Positions 23,076 to 35,200 of a stretch of 64,000 nt of DNA are shown in pieces. The translations under genes and the position numbers were made by a program. The DNA comes from Rehmannia glutinosa. Taxonomy: Eukaryota > Streptophyta > Magnoliopsida > Lamiales > Orobanchaceae. The notes under the pieces were generated by a model. It ran no database searches. It saw nothing but the letters and a program-made list of their open reading frames with translations, and had not been told where the DNA came from. Numbering within the stretch: the first letter of the stretch is position 1; every line of letters begins with the position of its first letter. The stretch is taken from the NCBI GenBank assembly GCA_016081115.2, contig CM071930.1:40709335-40773334 (forward strand), in the 5' to 3' direction.

Positions 23076-24471
23076 CTTTATTAGATTAGTAATTAAGCTA
23101 ATATTGATGTATGTGAACTTTATTATAATAGTAATTATGTTAATATTATGTGTGTGAACTTTATTAAACTTTTCATAGCACACAGTTGCATAAGGAAAAA
23201 TTGACACTCAATAAACAAAGCAAAATTCGTACAACACAGTTAACTTTACATTGGTAGGTCAATAACTGCACATCATCTTCATCCATTACAAGACAAAGTG
23301 ACAATGACTCTTTACATTGGTAGGTCAGCTAACTTGCCATCTCAATATCAAAATCACCCTGACCCACCTTTGTGGCCAGATATGTCTTTTCTAATAATCG
23401 TGAAAATGTCACATCCGCTGGAACAACAACATGATTTGTTGGCTTCCCACTGAAAAACCAACAGCGATTATTAACTCCCAAGCACCATCCCAAATAATTA
23501 GTATTGAGCATGAACCAAGACCTGAAACAATGCAGTAACCCATAAAAATCACAAATTCACAAATAATACGACCACACGCCCGACTACAAAATGACTGATA
23601 TACCGACTGCTTCGACACACATTCCATAATTACCCATCACAAAACGACCACATACCAACCACAAAACCAACTTTTTGCTGTACAAGATTTTTTTCCCAAC
23701 AAATCACCTTAATTATGCAATTTCATCATATTATGAGCTTTCAAACCAATACATGTGCTAAAATTAGAATAATTACAAATTACCCAGTTTGTAAAACCAA
23801 CTACATTGCATGTTTTACAATTGTTTATATAGAATGACTACATAACGACTACAAAACCAACTTTATGTTGTACAAGATAAAAAAAAAATTAACAAATCGC
23901 CTTAATTTTGTAAATTCATCACATTATCAGCTTACAAACCATTACATGTGCTAAAATTAAAATAATTATTAATTACCCAGTGTGGAAAACCAACTACATT
24001 AATGACTAAATTAACGAAAAATATTAATTAAAAAATATGCTAATCTCTTTCATAATTTTGAACCTAAATCAGTTGAAAATTAGCACAACCCAAACGTATT
24101 CTTATAATTAGATGAAAACGAGCTCGCCAGAAAAGCAGATTCGAAATGTTGCTCTTCTAAAAACCTCTGCTCGAAATTTACCCCACTTTGCTTGAGATTA
24201 AAATGAGCTCGCCGAAAAAGTCGTCGACAATGACCGAAAAATGAGAGAATTCCGAAAGGTAGAGTGGTCTGCGAAGGATTTTGTGGGAATGAAGAAAGCC
24301 AAAGTTTTCAACTCAGTGTGTGTGAGGAGAAAGAATTGGTTTGAGTTCTTTTCATTCTAAAAGGGTTTGTTGGTCATTTCACAGGGGTAAGGGTGATATA
24401 ATTACAAGGATTTAGGTTGGGTGGTATTTTTCAAAAAAATTGCTCAAAATGTGGTATTTTTTCAAATTTCC

Positions 24472-25020
24472 GATGGCAATTTTGCCCGACACGCGGGTAC
24501 CCGACCTGTCCCGCCCCATCCCGTGATCCACGTAGGGGCGGTCTGGGTATCACTTTCGCCCGGTGGGTACCTGCCCCCGCACCGTCTATTTTTTAATATA
24601 TTTAATATATATTTTGTATATAATATATATTATAATATATTTTTATCTTATAATGGTATATTTACTATTTATAAATTGAACTTTTGTAAAGAACATTTTA
24701 TAAATATATTAAAAATAAATATTTTTTTCTTTTTTTATTTTTTCTATTTAAGTTTATTTTAATTCGGTCTGGATGGGTCGATTCGCCCCTTGGCGGGTCA
24801 CCCCACCCTAAGGGTGGCCACGGTTCTGGAAATACAACCAAAACCACTGGTTCCGGTTCCTCATTTTGGAAGAATCAGAACCAAAACCATTGGCTCACCG
24901 CTCGTTCCAAAATTGAACCGATGGTTCCTGCCCGATTTTGATTTGAAACCCAATTCCTTCACAGTTCCGGTTCTGATTTTAATCGGAACCATTTGTTTAT
25001 CTTTGATAATTTTTTGATTT
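24472..25020. repeat. Two GC-rich low-complexity repeat fragments
   Basis: From 24482 to about 24805 there are words such as 'ttgcccgacacgcgggtacc' and 'ggatgggtcgattcgcccc'. From about 24810 to 24995 the words are 'ggttccggttcc' and 'gaaccgatggttcc'. Such blocks are usual in plant hAT-type MITEs. Ends are unclear and the open frames over them are not genes. Confidence 0.4.
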
Positions 25021-25152
25021 TCTTAAAATGGTTTATCAATTTCAGTTAAAAAAAAAGAGAAAAGAAAGAAAAAGACTTGGACTTAATGTTCAAGTAAGTT
25101 TTATACTTTTTTTTAATAAATCAAAAATGCATTAAGAAAAATGAAAAAGTAG

Positions 25153-25240
25153 TCCTGATCACAACCCGATCAGGTAGCGTAAGAAAAAACGAAAAGAAAA
25201 CCAGAAATGAAAAGCGTACTGATCACAAGCCGATCAGGTA
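25153..25240. repeat. Pair of GATCAG hairpins
   Basis: CCTGATC-acaaccc-GATCAGG and CTGATC-acaagcc-GATCAG, about 65 bp apart, form two similar stem-loops next to the presumed start of the gypsy LTR. They may be a tandem duplication. Confidence 0.5.
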
Positions 25241-27377
25241 GCTAAAAATGGGGCCTCATTAAAACCTTCATATGTGTAAAATATACGTGCATTTAGGGGT
25301 TTAAAATGATATATAATTGATACATTTGCATGTATATTTAATGTATTTTTACTTGGTTTCTTTAGAAGGGCATGATACTGCATATTCTTGTAACTTTTTA
25401 CAGGAAATTGAGCTAAATTGGATAAAAAAAATGGTATTACATTCCAAAGTATATGTGAAGAGCTAAGATACGAGCAAATATGTGAAGGAATGAAGCATGC
25501 ACGATCGAATAAAAGGGAATTTCCTTCAAAAACGTCAAAATGCGCTAACAGTTTCCAGCACTGGCAGAGTTTAGTATTTTGGCCATAACTTTATCTACAA
25601 AATTGATATTGAGGTGAGTCGAGTGGCTATGGAAAGCTAAAAGAAATAGATACAACGTTCATGAAGACCCCAGGAGCAAATTCGGACAAAACCATGTCAC
25701 ACGGCCAAACCGAGTGAGGGCCACATGGCCATGTGAAGTACCCGTGTGAAAAAAAACATGTCCGTGTGAAGTTGGGAATAAACAGGGGATGAAATTAAGC
25801 CGCACGGTCGGCCGGTGTGAGACCACACGGCCGTGTGAAACCACACGGCCGGTGTGATGTGTCTGCAGCTATTTTTGAGTCCTAATCCCGTTAGAACTCT
25901 ACCAGTGACCTCTCAAAGCACCTATATAAGGGGGACCAAGGCCTGAACGAATTTTCATCATCTAAAAATTCATTCATAGACCATATAACACACCAAATGC
26001 ACAGGAACATAAGATCAAAGGGCTTCTAAGAGATGAGGGCTAGGTTATGAAGAACACCACAGGGCCTTTCACATCTACAGAAGCACAAGGGCTTCGAAGA
26101 CTTGGAAGGAGAATCCATCCTGACAAGAAGGGATTTTCTTTCTTAGTTTAGATCTCTTGTATGTGCTTAAACGATGTCATAATTTTGATTTCAAGTTTTT
26201 CTATGAATTTGTTATCAATGTTTGGCTAATCTTTCGGATCTTAGGGCATAATCAAAACTGTGGATTCATGTTAAATCTTGATTAATTGCTTTCTTAATTG
26301 ATTCATGTGTTCTATTTTATGAATTCGAGTGCTTATTTATCATTGTCGATTATCTGATCAATAATTTGCATGTCATACTCGTTAGTCCATAATCCAGGAG
26401 GTGAGTTCTAGCGAGACGAGAATCGAATTCAGACATAAACAGAGTAATGTATCGGGAGACTGCTTCTGTTTGTGGGGAATATTTCAATTCAAAGATCTGT
26501 TGGTAGTTAATAATAGTTGTAATAGATCGGGAGACCTCAATTATTATTAATCCACTGTTTATGCGCCACCCGGGAGGGGGAATAAACTATTTTAGGAATT
26601 GAACTCATATAATTGCATAAATTGGTTATGGAAACTTTAATTGGATTTAATATTGAAGAAACATGTTGATATTATGTGTCTAAGGTTGCCTCCGTGGTTG
26701 TTGAAAATACTTGTGGAGTTCTCAAATTTATTTATTTATTCTTATATTTTCGATTTTTATATAAACTTGAGATTCGGTCGCTTCAATAAAATTGTAATAC
26801 GATGTTATTATAGCCTAAGTATTTTGTAGTCAATCCCTGCGGAATACGACATTTGCTTGTCATTATTCTATAAACTACACTATACACTTGCAGTTGTAAG
26901 ATCCAAATATTTTTGGCGAACAAGTTTTTGGCGTTGTTGCCGGAGATTGAAAGATTCTACTTAGATATAGTAATAAGTGGTTCAATCTTAATTGAAGCAA
27001 AAAAATTGTAAATATTTTTTTGATTTCTTTTGTAAATATTTTTTTGATTTTTTTTGTAAATATTTTTTTTTTAATTTTTTTTTCGATTTTTGTAAATTCT
27101 TTTTTATTTTCGATTTTTTTTTTTTTGTAAATTGTAAAGATTTTTTTTTTATTTTTGTAAATAATTCTTTTATTTTCGATTTTTTTCCTTTTTTGTAAAT
27201 AATTTTTTTTCTTAATGTTTTGTTTCTAACATCGATTTTGTTGAATGCGAGACTGAAATCTTTGGAGATATAAAGTTGATATATTTCAAAATTTTAAAGC
27301 ATCACTAATATCAAAAGGGTGGCGATATTCCCACGCACTTTTCCTATAAATACACTCACTCTCTTGATATAGACACC

Positions 27378-27860
27378 TCCTGATATGGGTGGCAAATCGT
27401 TCGTGTCGGGCTGTTAGCGAGCCGGTACGATAACAACCCAACACGATAAGCTTATCGGGCCTAAAATTTAAACTCAGACACGACACGATAAAAATGCAAA
27501 AATTATCAAATTTATTTAGTTATGCATGTTAGGCCCGTTAAGCTCATTAACAAATAAAACATCTATGATTTTTTAATTTTTGTAGTTGATACTTAAAATA
27601 TATATTCTAATAAAATGTCAATAGAAATAGTCAAATACAAATAGTCAATTATTAGTACATGACTAATAGAAATAACTAATTAATGATACTTAAAAATTAT
27701 CGACCTTATTATGTTTATCGGGTCAGCCCGATATCATTCGATGTTTAACGAGCCTTATCGTGTCGGCCGATAACGGCCTGAATCCAATAAGCCCCAACCC
27801 AAACCCTATAATTTTGTATTGTGTTTGTGTCGGTCAATCATGTGGTATCTCAAATTGCCT
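27378..27860. repeat. Probable hAT-type MITE inside the gypsy element
   Basis: Runs from 'gggtggcaaatcgttcgtg' to 'ggtatctcaaattgcc' with GC-rich ends ('gtgtcgggct', 'gtgtcggtcaatc') and an AT-rich middle, as in the common plant family with ends of the type GGGTGGCAAATNG. Ends match only partly and no target duplication was identified. Confidence 0.4.
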
Positions 27861-27909
27861 CCCCCCCCAACACTTCTACGCTCCTTTTTAAAACAATCTA
27901 ATAACTTCA

Positions 27910-28390
27910 GTCAAAAACTCCTGTCAGACGGTCTAACGGATCAAAATCCATTAGATAGATCACAAAACTGACTTGATGGTGTTATTGTAATATTAGCAGT
28001 GACGTTTTTGTAATATTCAAGGACTGGTATTAGCAGTCTCTTTGAAAAGTATTAGTAGGTAGTTTACTTAAAAGTATTAATTTTGTAATATTAGACAGTG
28101 ATATAATATCACGAGAGCGCTTAAAAGTATAAGGTTTTCATCTGAGAAGTATTAATAGTCCAAAAGTATTAGTAGGTAGCTCACTTGAAAATACTTAATA
28201 ATCACCCTAAAAAGTATTAGTTTTTTTCCGTCTACAATATTAGTAGTCCCCGTGAAACATATTAGTAGTTCCCCTGAAAAATATTAGTTTTTCCTCTGAA
28301 AGGTTTTTAGTAATTCCTCTTAAAAGTATTAATTTTTCCAATAAAAAATATTAGTAGTTCCCCTAAAAATATTTTTTTTCATAACAACCA
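27910..28390. repeat. MULE terminus followed by AAGTATTA minisatellite
   Basis: GTCAAAAACTCCTGTCAGAC at 27910 matches the MULE terminus at 62862 (reverse complement GACAAAAACTCATATAGGAC). Many imperfect copies of 'aaaagtattagtag' follow to about 28370. Same combination as at 2090-2570 and 62640-62862. Confidence 0.55.
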
Positions 28391-28489
28391 AAATTATAAT
28401 CTTTTAAACCCCAACTTTTAGAGGAGCGACAAAGAAGAATATAGATCTTTAGCGGCTTGCCGAACAATTTTATCAATCCAAAATTTACT

Positions 28490-29110
28490 TTTAAAAAAAG
28501 ATACTGATTACTATTGTTTGTGCAAGTTTATTTGGTATGATAGCTCTGAGGATGTCGAAGCTAAGTATCTAGGCGGAGTTGGGGTTGCCAGACCGAGGCG
28601 GGCAATTATAGATGGCCTTCAAGCAAGGGCGGAGCTAGATACTTAATTTTTTTTTTGGGTGGGGGAGGGGGCTAAATCAATAAATATATATATATATATA
28701 TATACATTTAAGTGCCAAAATTAATATTTAAATAAAATATACATAAACTAATTGAGTTCTTGAAAATTTTGAGGGGGCTAAGCCCCCACATACTACAAGA
28801 AGGGAACGCCCCTGCCTTTGAGAGAATATCTTGAACTTCTTCAACCAAGGACATATTGAGAATGAGGAAAATAGAGGTCTGGACTACACGTTGGTTGAAC
28901 TTCTCCTAGAAGCCAAAGCTCTGGACTACCTCCAGGCTCCATTAATGGCGGCGAAGTCATGTGGGTTTTCAGCTCTTTGTCTTTCATGAGCGAGAAATTG
29001 ATTTTGGAAGAGCTTGAAGACTATCTGAAAGTCATTCGGTGCTTCGGAGAAAGCTTTTTATATGATAATGGCAAGAAATTGTATAATGTGTTACTCGTTA
29101 TGCATCTGGC
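28490..29110 (+). pseudogene. Broken fragment of an unidentified protein-coding gene
   Basis: Between 28530 and 29130 three stretches read like real, codon-biased protein: WYDSSEDVEAKYLGGVGVA, GLDYTLVELLLEAKALDYLQ and LEDYLKVIRCFGESFLY, ending VLLVMHLAAHWHRARMRRR. They lie in order but in shifting frames, and a small repeat at 28625-28820 splits the first from the second. No family was recognised. It is probably a host-gene piece carried into the LTR element, but a decayed TE gene is possible. Confidence 0.45.
28625..28820. repeat. Small MITE splitting the gene fragment
   Basis: Begins 'aagggcggagctagatac'; the right end, reverse-complemented, reads 'aaggcaggggcgttccc'. It contains (AT)n at 28683-28703 and 'gagggggctaagccccc'. 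It interrupts an otherwise readable peptide. The target duplication is unclear. Confidence 0.5.
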
Positions 29111-29689
29111 AGCTCATTGGCATAGGGCACGTATGAGAAGAAGAATTGTGTGTTCTTTTATTGGGTTCTAGCGAGACGAAAATCAAATTTAGACATAAAC
29201 AGGGTAATGTATCAGGCTACTACTTTTGTTTGTGGGGAGTATTTCAATTCAAAGATCTGTTGGGAGTTAATAATAGTTGTGATGGATCGGGAGACCTCAA
29301 TTATTATTAATCTAATATTTATGCGCCACCCGGGAGGGAAAATAAACTATTTTAGGAATTGAACCCATATAATTGCATGAATTGGTTATTAAAACTTTAA
29401 TTGGATTTAATATTGAAGAAACATGTTGAGATTATGTGCCTAAGGTCGCCTCTGTGGTTGTTGAAAATACTTGTGGGGTTCGCAAATTTATTTATTTTTT
29501 CTTTTATCTTCAATTTTTATATAAACTTGAGATTCGGTCGCTTCAATAAAATTGGAATGCGATGTTATTATAGCCTAACTATTTCGTAGTCAATCCCTGA
29601 AGAATACGACTTTACTTTCCATTATTCTATAAACTACACTGTACACTTGCAGTTGTAAGATCCAAATTTTTTTTGCGACAAACCTTTCA

Positions 29690-31430
29690 AGGTAAAACCC
29701 TCCCTAAGCCTAGCCCAAATAGAGGATGACAAGAACGTACGACGAATGGAACCATCTAAAAGCAAATAGCATTTACGAAGAATTTTGAAAACCACGGAGT
29801 CCGAAATCATAATTTTCCATCCTAGTTTTGTTAGAAAAGCACCATTGGCCACGATGATAGAACGAACTCTAAGACCTCCTTCAGCCCTAGGCGTACAACA
29901 ACGAGCCTAGTTGACCACCACATAACCTTTAGAATTAACATCTCCAATCCAAATAAAATTACGCAAGGCTTTCTCCATTTGCTTAAGCATAGAAGTCTGC
30001 CATTTGTAAATCATCATAGAGTGGACAAAAGAACTAGTAATAACAGAGTTAACCAAGCAAACCCTTCTCGCAATAAAAAGGGACATCCCCTTCCATCTAC
30101 GAAATTTCAAAATAATCTTGTCAAAGAGAGACTGTAAAACTGTTGGCTTAGGAGAACTTTTAAAGATGAGGGCGCCTAAATAAATAGTAGGAAAGTGCCC
30201 TGGCTGAATACCCATAAGGTTCTGAATGTGATTCCGAACATGATTGGAGACCCAGCTACCATAGAAGACCTTCGATTTTCCAGGATTGAAGACTTGACCC
30301 GAGATATTAACGTAGTCTATTAAAATCTGAAAGAGATGATGCGCATTAGAAGAAGAAGCCTATGACAATATAACGATTCATCTGCATAGAGAACCAAAGA
30401 CAAAAAAACAATCTGACGTGGAGCAATAAAAGGCGTAACCTGATTAGTGGAAACTGCCTCCCCAAGAAACTTGTCCAAAACCTCCTACGCAATACAGAAA
30501 AGCAAGGGTGACAAAGGATCACCCTGACGCACAACCCTAGAACAAGGAAAGTAACCCACGGGCGAACCATTTAATAAGATAGAAATCCGAGCAGACCGAA
30601 GAATAACCTCTATTCAATGAATGAAAACATCAGAAAAGCCAAACCGATGCAGAACTTGAATTAAGAAATCCCAATTCAACGTATCAAAGGCCTTACGAAT
30701 GTCAATTTTCATAATCATGTTATTATCAAGACGACCCTGAAGAATATTGAAACCTTCCAAACCAAAACAATACAATCGTGAATCATAGCCCGAGCTAAGA
30801 TCTAATGATCGACCCCAACCGAGAAGCCAAAATCTTAGTAATAACCTTAAAGAGGAAATTACTCAAGACAATTGGCCGAAAATTGTCAATAGTGTTCGCA
30901 TCTTTGCACTTCGGAATAAGAGTCATAAAACTGGCGTTCAAGCCAGAAGGCAAAGTCGAACTCGTGAAGAAATAACGGACAATTGTTATCACATCCGAAG
31001 CAATAACATCCCAACAGTGTTGGTAGAAAATCCCAGTAAAACCATCCGGTCCAGGAGAACTATCCGAACCCAGATCAAAAACTGCCTCTCGAATATCGGA
31101 ATCCGAGGGAATCACAGTTAAAAGAGAATTATCTGCTGCCACCACCATCGGAGCAATAACACAGTCTACCATGGAATAATCAGGAGGCGCCCCTGGATCC
31201 GAGAACAACTCTTTGTAATAAGAAATAATATGACCACCAAGCACCACCAGATCATCCAAAAAATTCCCATCAATAATCAAACCATGAATCCTGGAACAAC
31301 CTTCCTTAATATGACAACGACGATGAAAAATGCGGTATTACGATCACCATCTTTAAGCCAAGATGTGCAAATTACTTTCTGTCTAAGAAACTCAGATTGC
31401 AACAAAAGAGTTTTAGAGAGAGAGTTATGA
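29690..31430 (-). pseudogene. Dead L1-type LINE reverse transcriptase
   Basis: Pieces of a plant non-LTR reverse transcriptase on the minus strand, in the order 31280 to 29700: DIREAVFDLGSDSSPGPDGF, LIPKCKDANTIDNFRPI, KVITKILASRL, then a weakened active-site box LYADES (normally YADD) near 30375, then HFPTIYLGALIF and RRWKGMSLFIARRVCLVNSV. Several frameshifts and stops separate them. The 5' part with the endonuclease is missing or beyond recognition. The 3' side abuts the LTR end at 29680. No poly(A) tract was identified. Confidence 0.8.
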
Positions 31431-32212
31431 GCATCCAATTCAGGTTGACGACAATCAGTATTATATCCACCATGCGATTAACATCTCCAAAAATATTTGT
31501 GTTCTAAATACACTATCTTTCAATAATTACATAACTTCACTGCCTAATGTTTTTGTCACATGATTGTGCCTCATGATCGATCATGTCATAAAGTCATGTA
31601 CTACATGATCGTGTCACAAAGCCATGTGCCATATGATTATACCACAAAGTTTACTTAGAATAGGGTAAATTAGAAAATATTTGAGGGCATATGCATCGAG
31701 TCAGTTGTTGGATCTGAATTTAGATTGGTTGTTGGTAGACCATGGAGATATCATGTTTACTTGAACTAATTATCATATTACTTATTAATAACAATTTAAA
31801 AAAAATTATCAATCAATAGTAGAACACAGAAACAATTTTTGGTGAAGGTAGTAAAAAGACACTCTCATATGAGTGGATCTCCATTCAATGTACAATTCAT
31901 CAAGTGTAGCATACAATCAAGTTATGAAAGCTTCAATAATTAAACAAAAACTATATGCACCCATTGATGATAATACATGGTCCTCAAAAAAAAAAAAAAT
32001 TTAAACCAATAAACAGACATGAGTCTACCGCCTAAAATGCCTAAAAAAGTAATATGTGAATCCTTGGGTATATCTTTTCTGAAACAAGGTCCCCTCTCAA
32101 CCTTCAACTATAAAAGAAAAAAAGAAAAAAATAAATATAAATGGGGTATTCAAATACAAAAGCTCTATTTTTTCTGTTTCACTACAAATTATAGACCTGA
32201 GGTAGTTATCAA
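31431..32212. other. Spacer downstream of UFSP2
   Basis: AT-rich with a 'tcatgatcg' cluster near 31570-31640. Holds the UFSP2 3' UTR next to the stop codon. No gene seen. Confidence 0.4.
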
Positions 32213-35200
32213 TTAAACCATGTTAGGCCTCTGGGGAAGCAAGAGATTGTAGAACTTGTTGTGCAAGAAGAAATGTTTTCCCTTACTATCAACCGCCTTT
32301 TTCCATCCACACCACCCACCATTCACGATTTTCTTAGGATCATCGTTGCCTGTATAGTGGGGGTCGAGTATAAGAAACGCGCAATCTCCACTTGTATCAT
32401 TGTAATCAACGCCCAAAAGGGTATATGCAAGAACCCCTCCACCTGTAAAAATACAACAAATTATAGTCACTATTCATGTGTTTTGTTTTTCGACAATCAC
32501 ATGGCTTTACGATTCAGATAAAAGTATGGTAAATTTCTAACCAATCATGATGGGCGTTCCTTGAGTCTCGAAATGCATAGCAAGCTCACGACATTTCTCT
32601 GGAAGCTCATCACCGGACCTTACGTTAATGACTTTGCAACTAACCTGTCAACGATTGGATTTTGATTGGTTGATGTCCTATAAAATACTCATTACACCAA
32701 ACTAGGAAAATTCTATGTAAGTGCAGACAAGTGAATGATAGAGAAAAACTAGTGGCTTAAATCACAATTCTGTATTAATTTGCTACTCTTCTTCAAACGC
32801 CAATCAAAGAAATACACGGAAAAATGAATACTTACTCCAAGTAGCTTGTCCAAAACAAAACTTAACTCAATGGCCCCAATCCATTCGCGTGACCCGACAA
32901 ATGAAGGATCCTTATCACCAATCTCTACCAGTGTTTGTTGTATTTCTCTGAAACAATAATACTTTATTTATGAGAGCGAATATTATTAAGTAGGAACAAA
33001 AGAAAAAACACGGGGAAGAAGGTTATCTTTTGTAACTGTACAAAGTGATAATCTGAATTTGTCGGTATATTATTGAAAGACAAACCAAGCTTATATACAC
33101 AATAGAAATCATCTTATTCTAGTAAAAGTAGAAAACCTATTCTAAGTAGAAGTCTAGAACATTCAAAAATCCTATAACCAATACGGAAACTGCTCCTATT
33201 TCTACTGGTAAAAGGGAGAACCTATCAACTCCTCAACCAATAGCAGATATATCTATAACACTCCCCCTCAAGCTGAAGCATAGATATCTATCATGCCCAG
33301 CTTGTTACAAATATCGGTGACCCGAGCTCCATTGAGAGCCTTGGTGAAGATGTCCCCTAATTGTTCCCCAGTCTTCACATAAGCTGTAGAGATCAGATTT
33401 TGTTGAATTTTCTCATGAACGAAGTGGCAGTCTATCTCAATGTGTTTGGTGCGTTCATGAAAGACCGGATTTGAGGCAATGTGAAGTGCAGCTTGATTAT
33501 CACACCACAATTTGGAGGGAGTTGGAACCCCAAAACCAATCTCGGACAGAAGTTGTGAAATCCACACTACTTCACACGAAGCATGTGCCATAGCTCGATA
33601 TTCTGACTCTGCACTCGACCGTGATACCACATTTTGTTTCTTGCTCTTCCACGAAACTAGGTTTTCACCAACAAAAACACAATACCCAGTAGTAGATTTT
33701 CGATCAATCTTAGAACTCGGCCAATCGGCATCAGAAAAACACTCAATATTATTATGTCCATGATTATGATACAAAATACCACGTCTAGGAGCACCTTTTA
33801 AGTAGCACAATATTTGTTCCAAGGCACACCAATGATGAACTGTAGGAGAAGATATAAATTGACTTAAAGTGCTTATAGAATAAGCAATATCCGGACGCGT
33901 TACTGAAAGATAGTTTAGTTTTCCAACTAATCTCCTATATCGTTCAGGATCGTCAAAGGCATCACCATCTTTTGTAAATTGATGATTTGGAGACATGGGA
34001 GTGTTGCAAGGTTTAGCTCCCAATTTTCCAGTTTCTGCTAACAAATCTAAAACATACTTCCGTTGCGACAGAAAGTGACATCACTAGACACCAAGTACCT
34101 GCTCAACAAAGGGGAAAAACACCTATACCCCTTTTGGAGACGGGAGTAATCCAAAAAGACATATTTTAAGGACTTAGGATCTAGTGTCGACACGTGAGGA
34201 CGAACATCACGAACAAAACAAGTACACCCAAATAAACGAGGTGCAACAGGAAATTGGAAACAAAACCTGGTGTGGTGTCTGATGTTGTAAAACAGTAGAA
34301 GGCATACGATTAATTAGAAAGCATGCAGTAGATACAACGTCAGACCAAAAACGTTTAGAGACATGAGTGTGAAACAAAAGAACTTGAGTTGTTTTCAGAA
34401 GATGTCTATTTTTCCTTTCAGCAACTCCATTTTGGGATGGAATATCTACACAAGAGGATTGATGAAGAATCCCATTGTTGGTCATATATGATTGAAAAGA
34501 TGCAGAGAATTATTCTTTGTCATTATCACTTCTCAAGACTTTGACAGAAACATTGATTTGAGTTTTAATTTCAAAGACAAAAAGATTGAAAATGTGATAG
34601 TAATTGCACACGAGATTGCATAAAATATAGCCAAGTCATACGAGAAATAACGAAATCCATTAGATAAAACAGGACATGGTCCCCAAACATCAGAATGAAC
34701 TAACTCAAAACTATTACAAACCCTCTTATTGGGACGGGGAATGTAAGACATACGATGGTGTTTAGCAAAATGGCGACAAGCGTCACAATTAAAAGACGAA
34801 ATATTATGAAACTGGGGGTATAATTTCTTGAGCAAAGGTGTGGAGGGATGGCCTAAATGACAATCGGCTTCAAAAGGAGTCAAAGTGCTGGAACACACTA
34901 TGGGTATAGATATCGGGTTGTCCAAAATATATAGGCCTCCTGACTCACGTCTTTTACCAATAATCTTCTTCGTCGTGAGATCCTGAAAGAGGCAATGATT
35001 GGGAAAAAATGAGACAGTAATGCGATTAAGAGAACGAGTGAGTTTGTTAACTAAAACAAGATTAAATGAGAAAGTCGTAGATGAAGCACATAAGTTAAAG
35101 GTAAGTGTTGGTGTAATATGAATAGTGCGAGAACCAAGAAATCTCGCTAATGTAACGGACGAACTATGATTAGTAAGTTCGGAGAAGAGGTTTGGAGTGG

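Larger units (their letters stand above)
17789..24471. mobile_element. MULE carrying an Ulp1 fragment, interrupted by a Helitron
   Basis: The left terminal repeat begins GGCAAATTTGGAGAAATGCC at 17789. The right one, reverse-complemented, begins GGAAATTTGAAAAAATACC at 24471. The two stay alignable for over 150 bp (shared: TTTTGAGCAATTTTTTT, AACCTAAATCCTTGTAATTA). Ten-base flanks GATCGCAATT (17779-17788) and GATGGCAATT (24472-24481) differ at one base and are read as the target duplication. Without the Helitron (17967-21651) the element is about 3.0 kb. The left repeat resumes at 21652 (TTAGAATGAAAAGGACTC, compare TTAGAATGAAAAGAACTC in the right arm). It holds a peptidase fragment near 22700-23070 and no transposase. 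Confidence 0.85.
25241..29680 (+). mobile_element. Degenerate gypsy-type LTR retrotransposon
   Basis: Two direct repeats about 80-90% alike by eye: 26405-26922 and 29163-29680, sharing 'aatagttg', 'gcgccacccgggaggg', 'cgatgttattatagcct' and 'cacttgcagttgtaagatcc'. Both end in CA. After the left copy, TTGGCGTTGTTGCCGGAGA at 26929 resembles the primer-binding site of plant Athila/Tat-type elements. The left LTR seems to extend back to about 25.25 kb and has the 'cacacggccgtgtg' palindromes common in such LTRs; the right LTR lacks that part. The interior has no gag or pol, only T-rich tracts, other repeats and a gene-like fragment. The left boundary is uncertain. Confidence 0.65.

Noticed and set aside
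26992..27198. 68-codon frame rich in Phe and Lys
   Set aside because: Produced by T-rich tracts after the primer-binding site of the gypsy element; no protein features.
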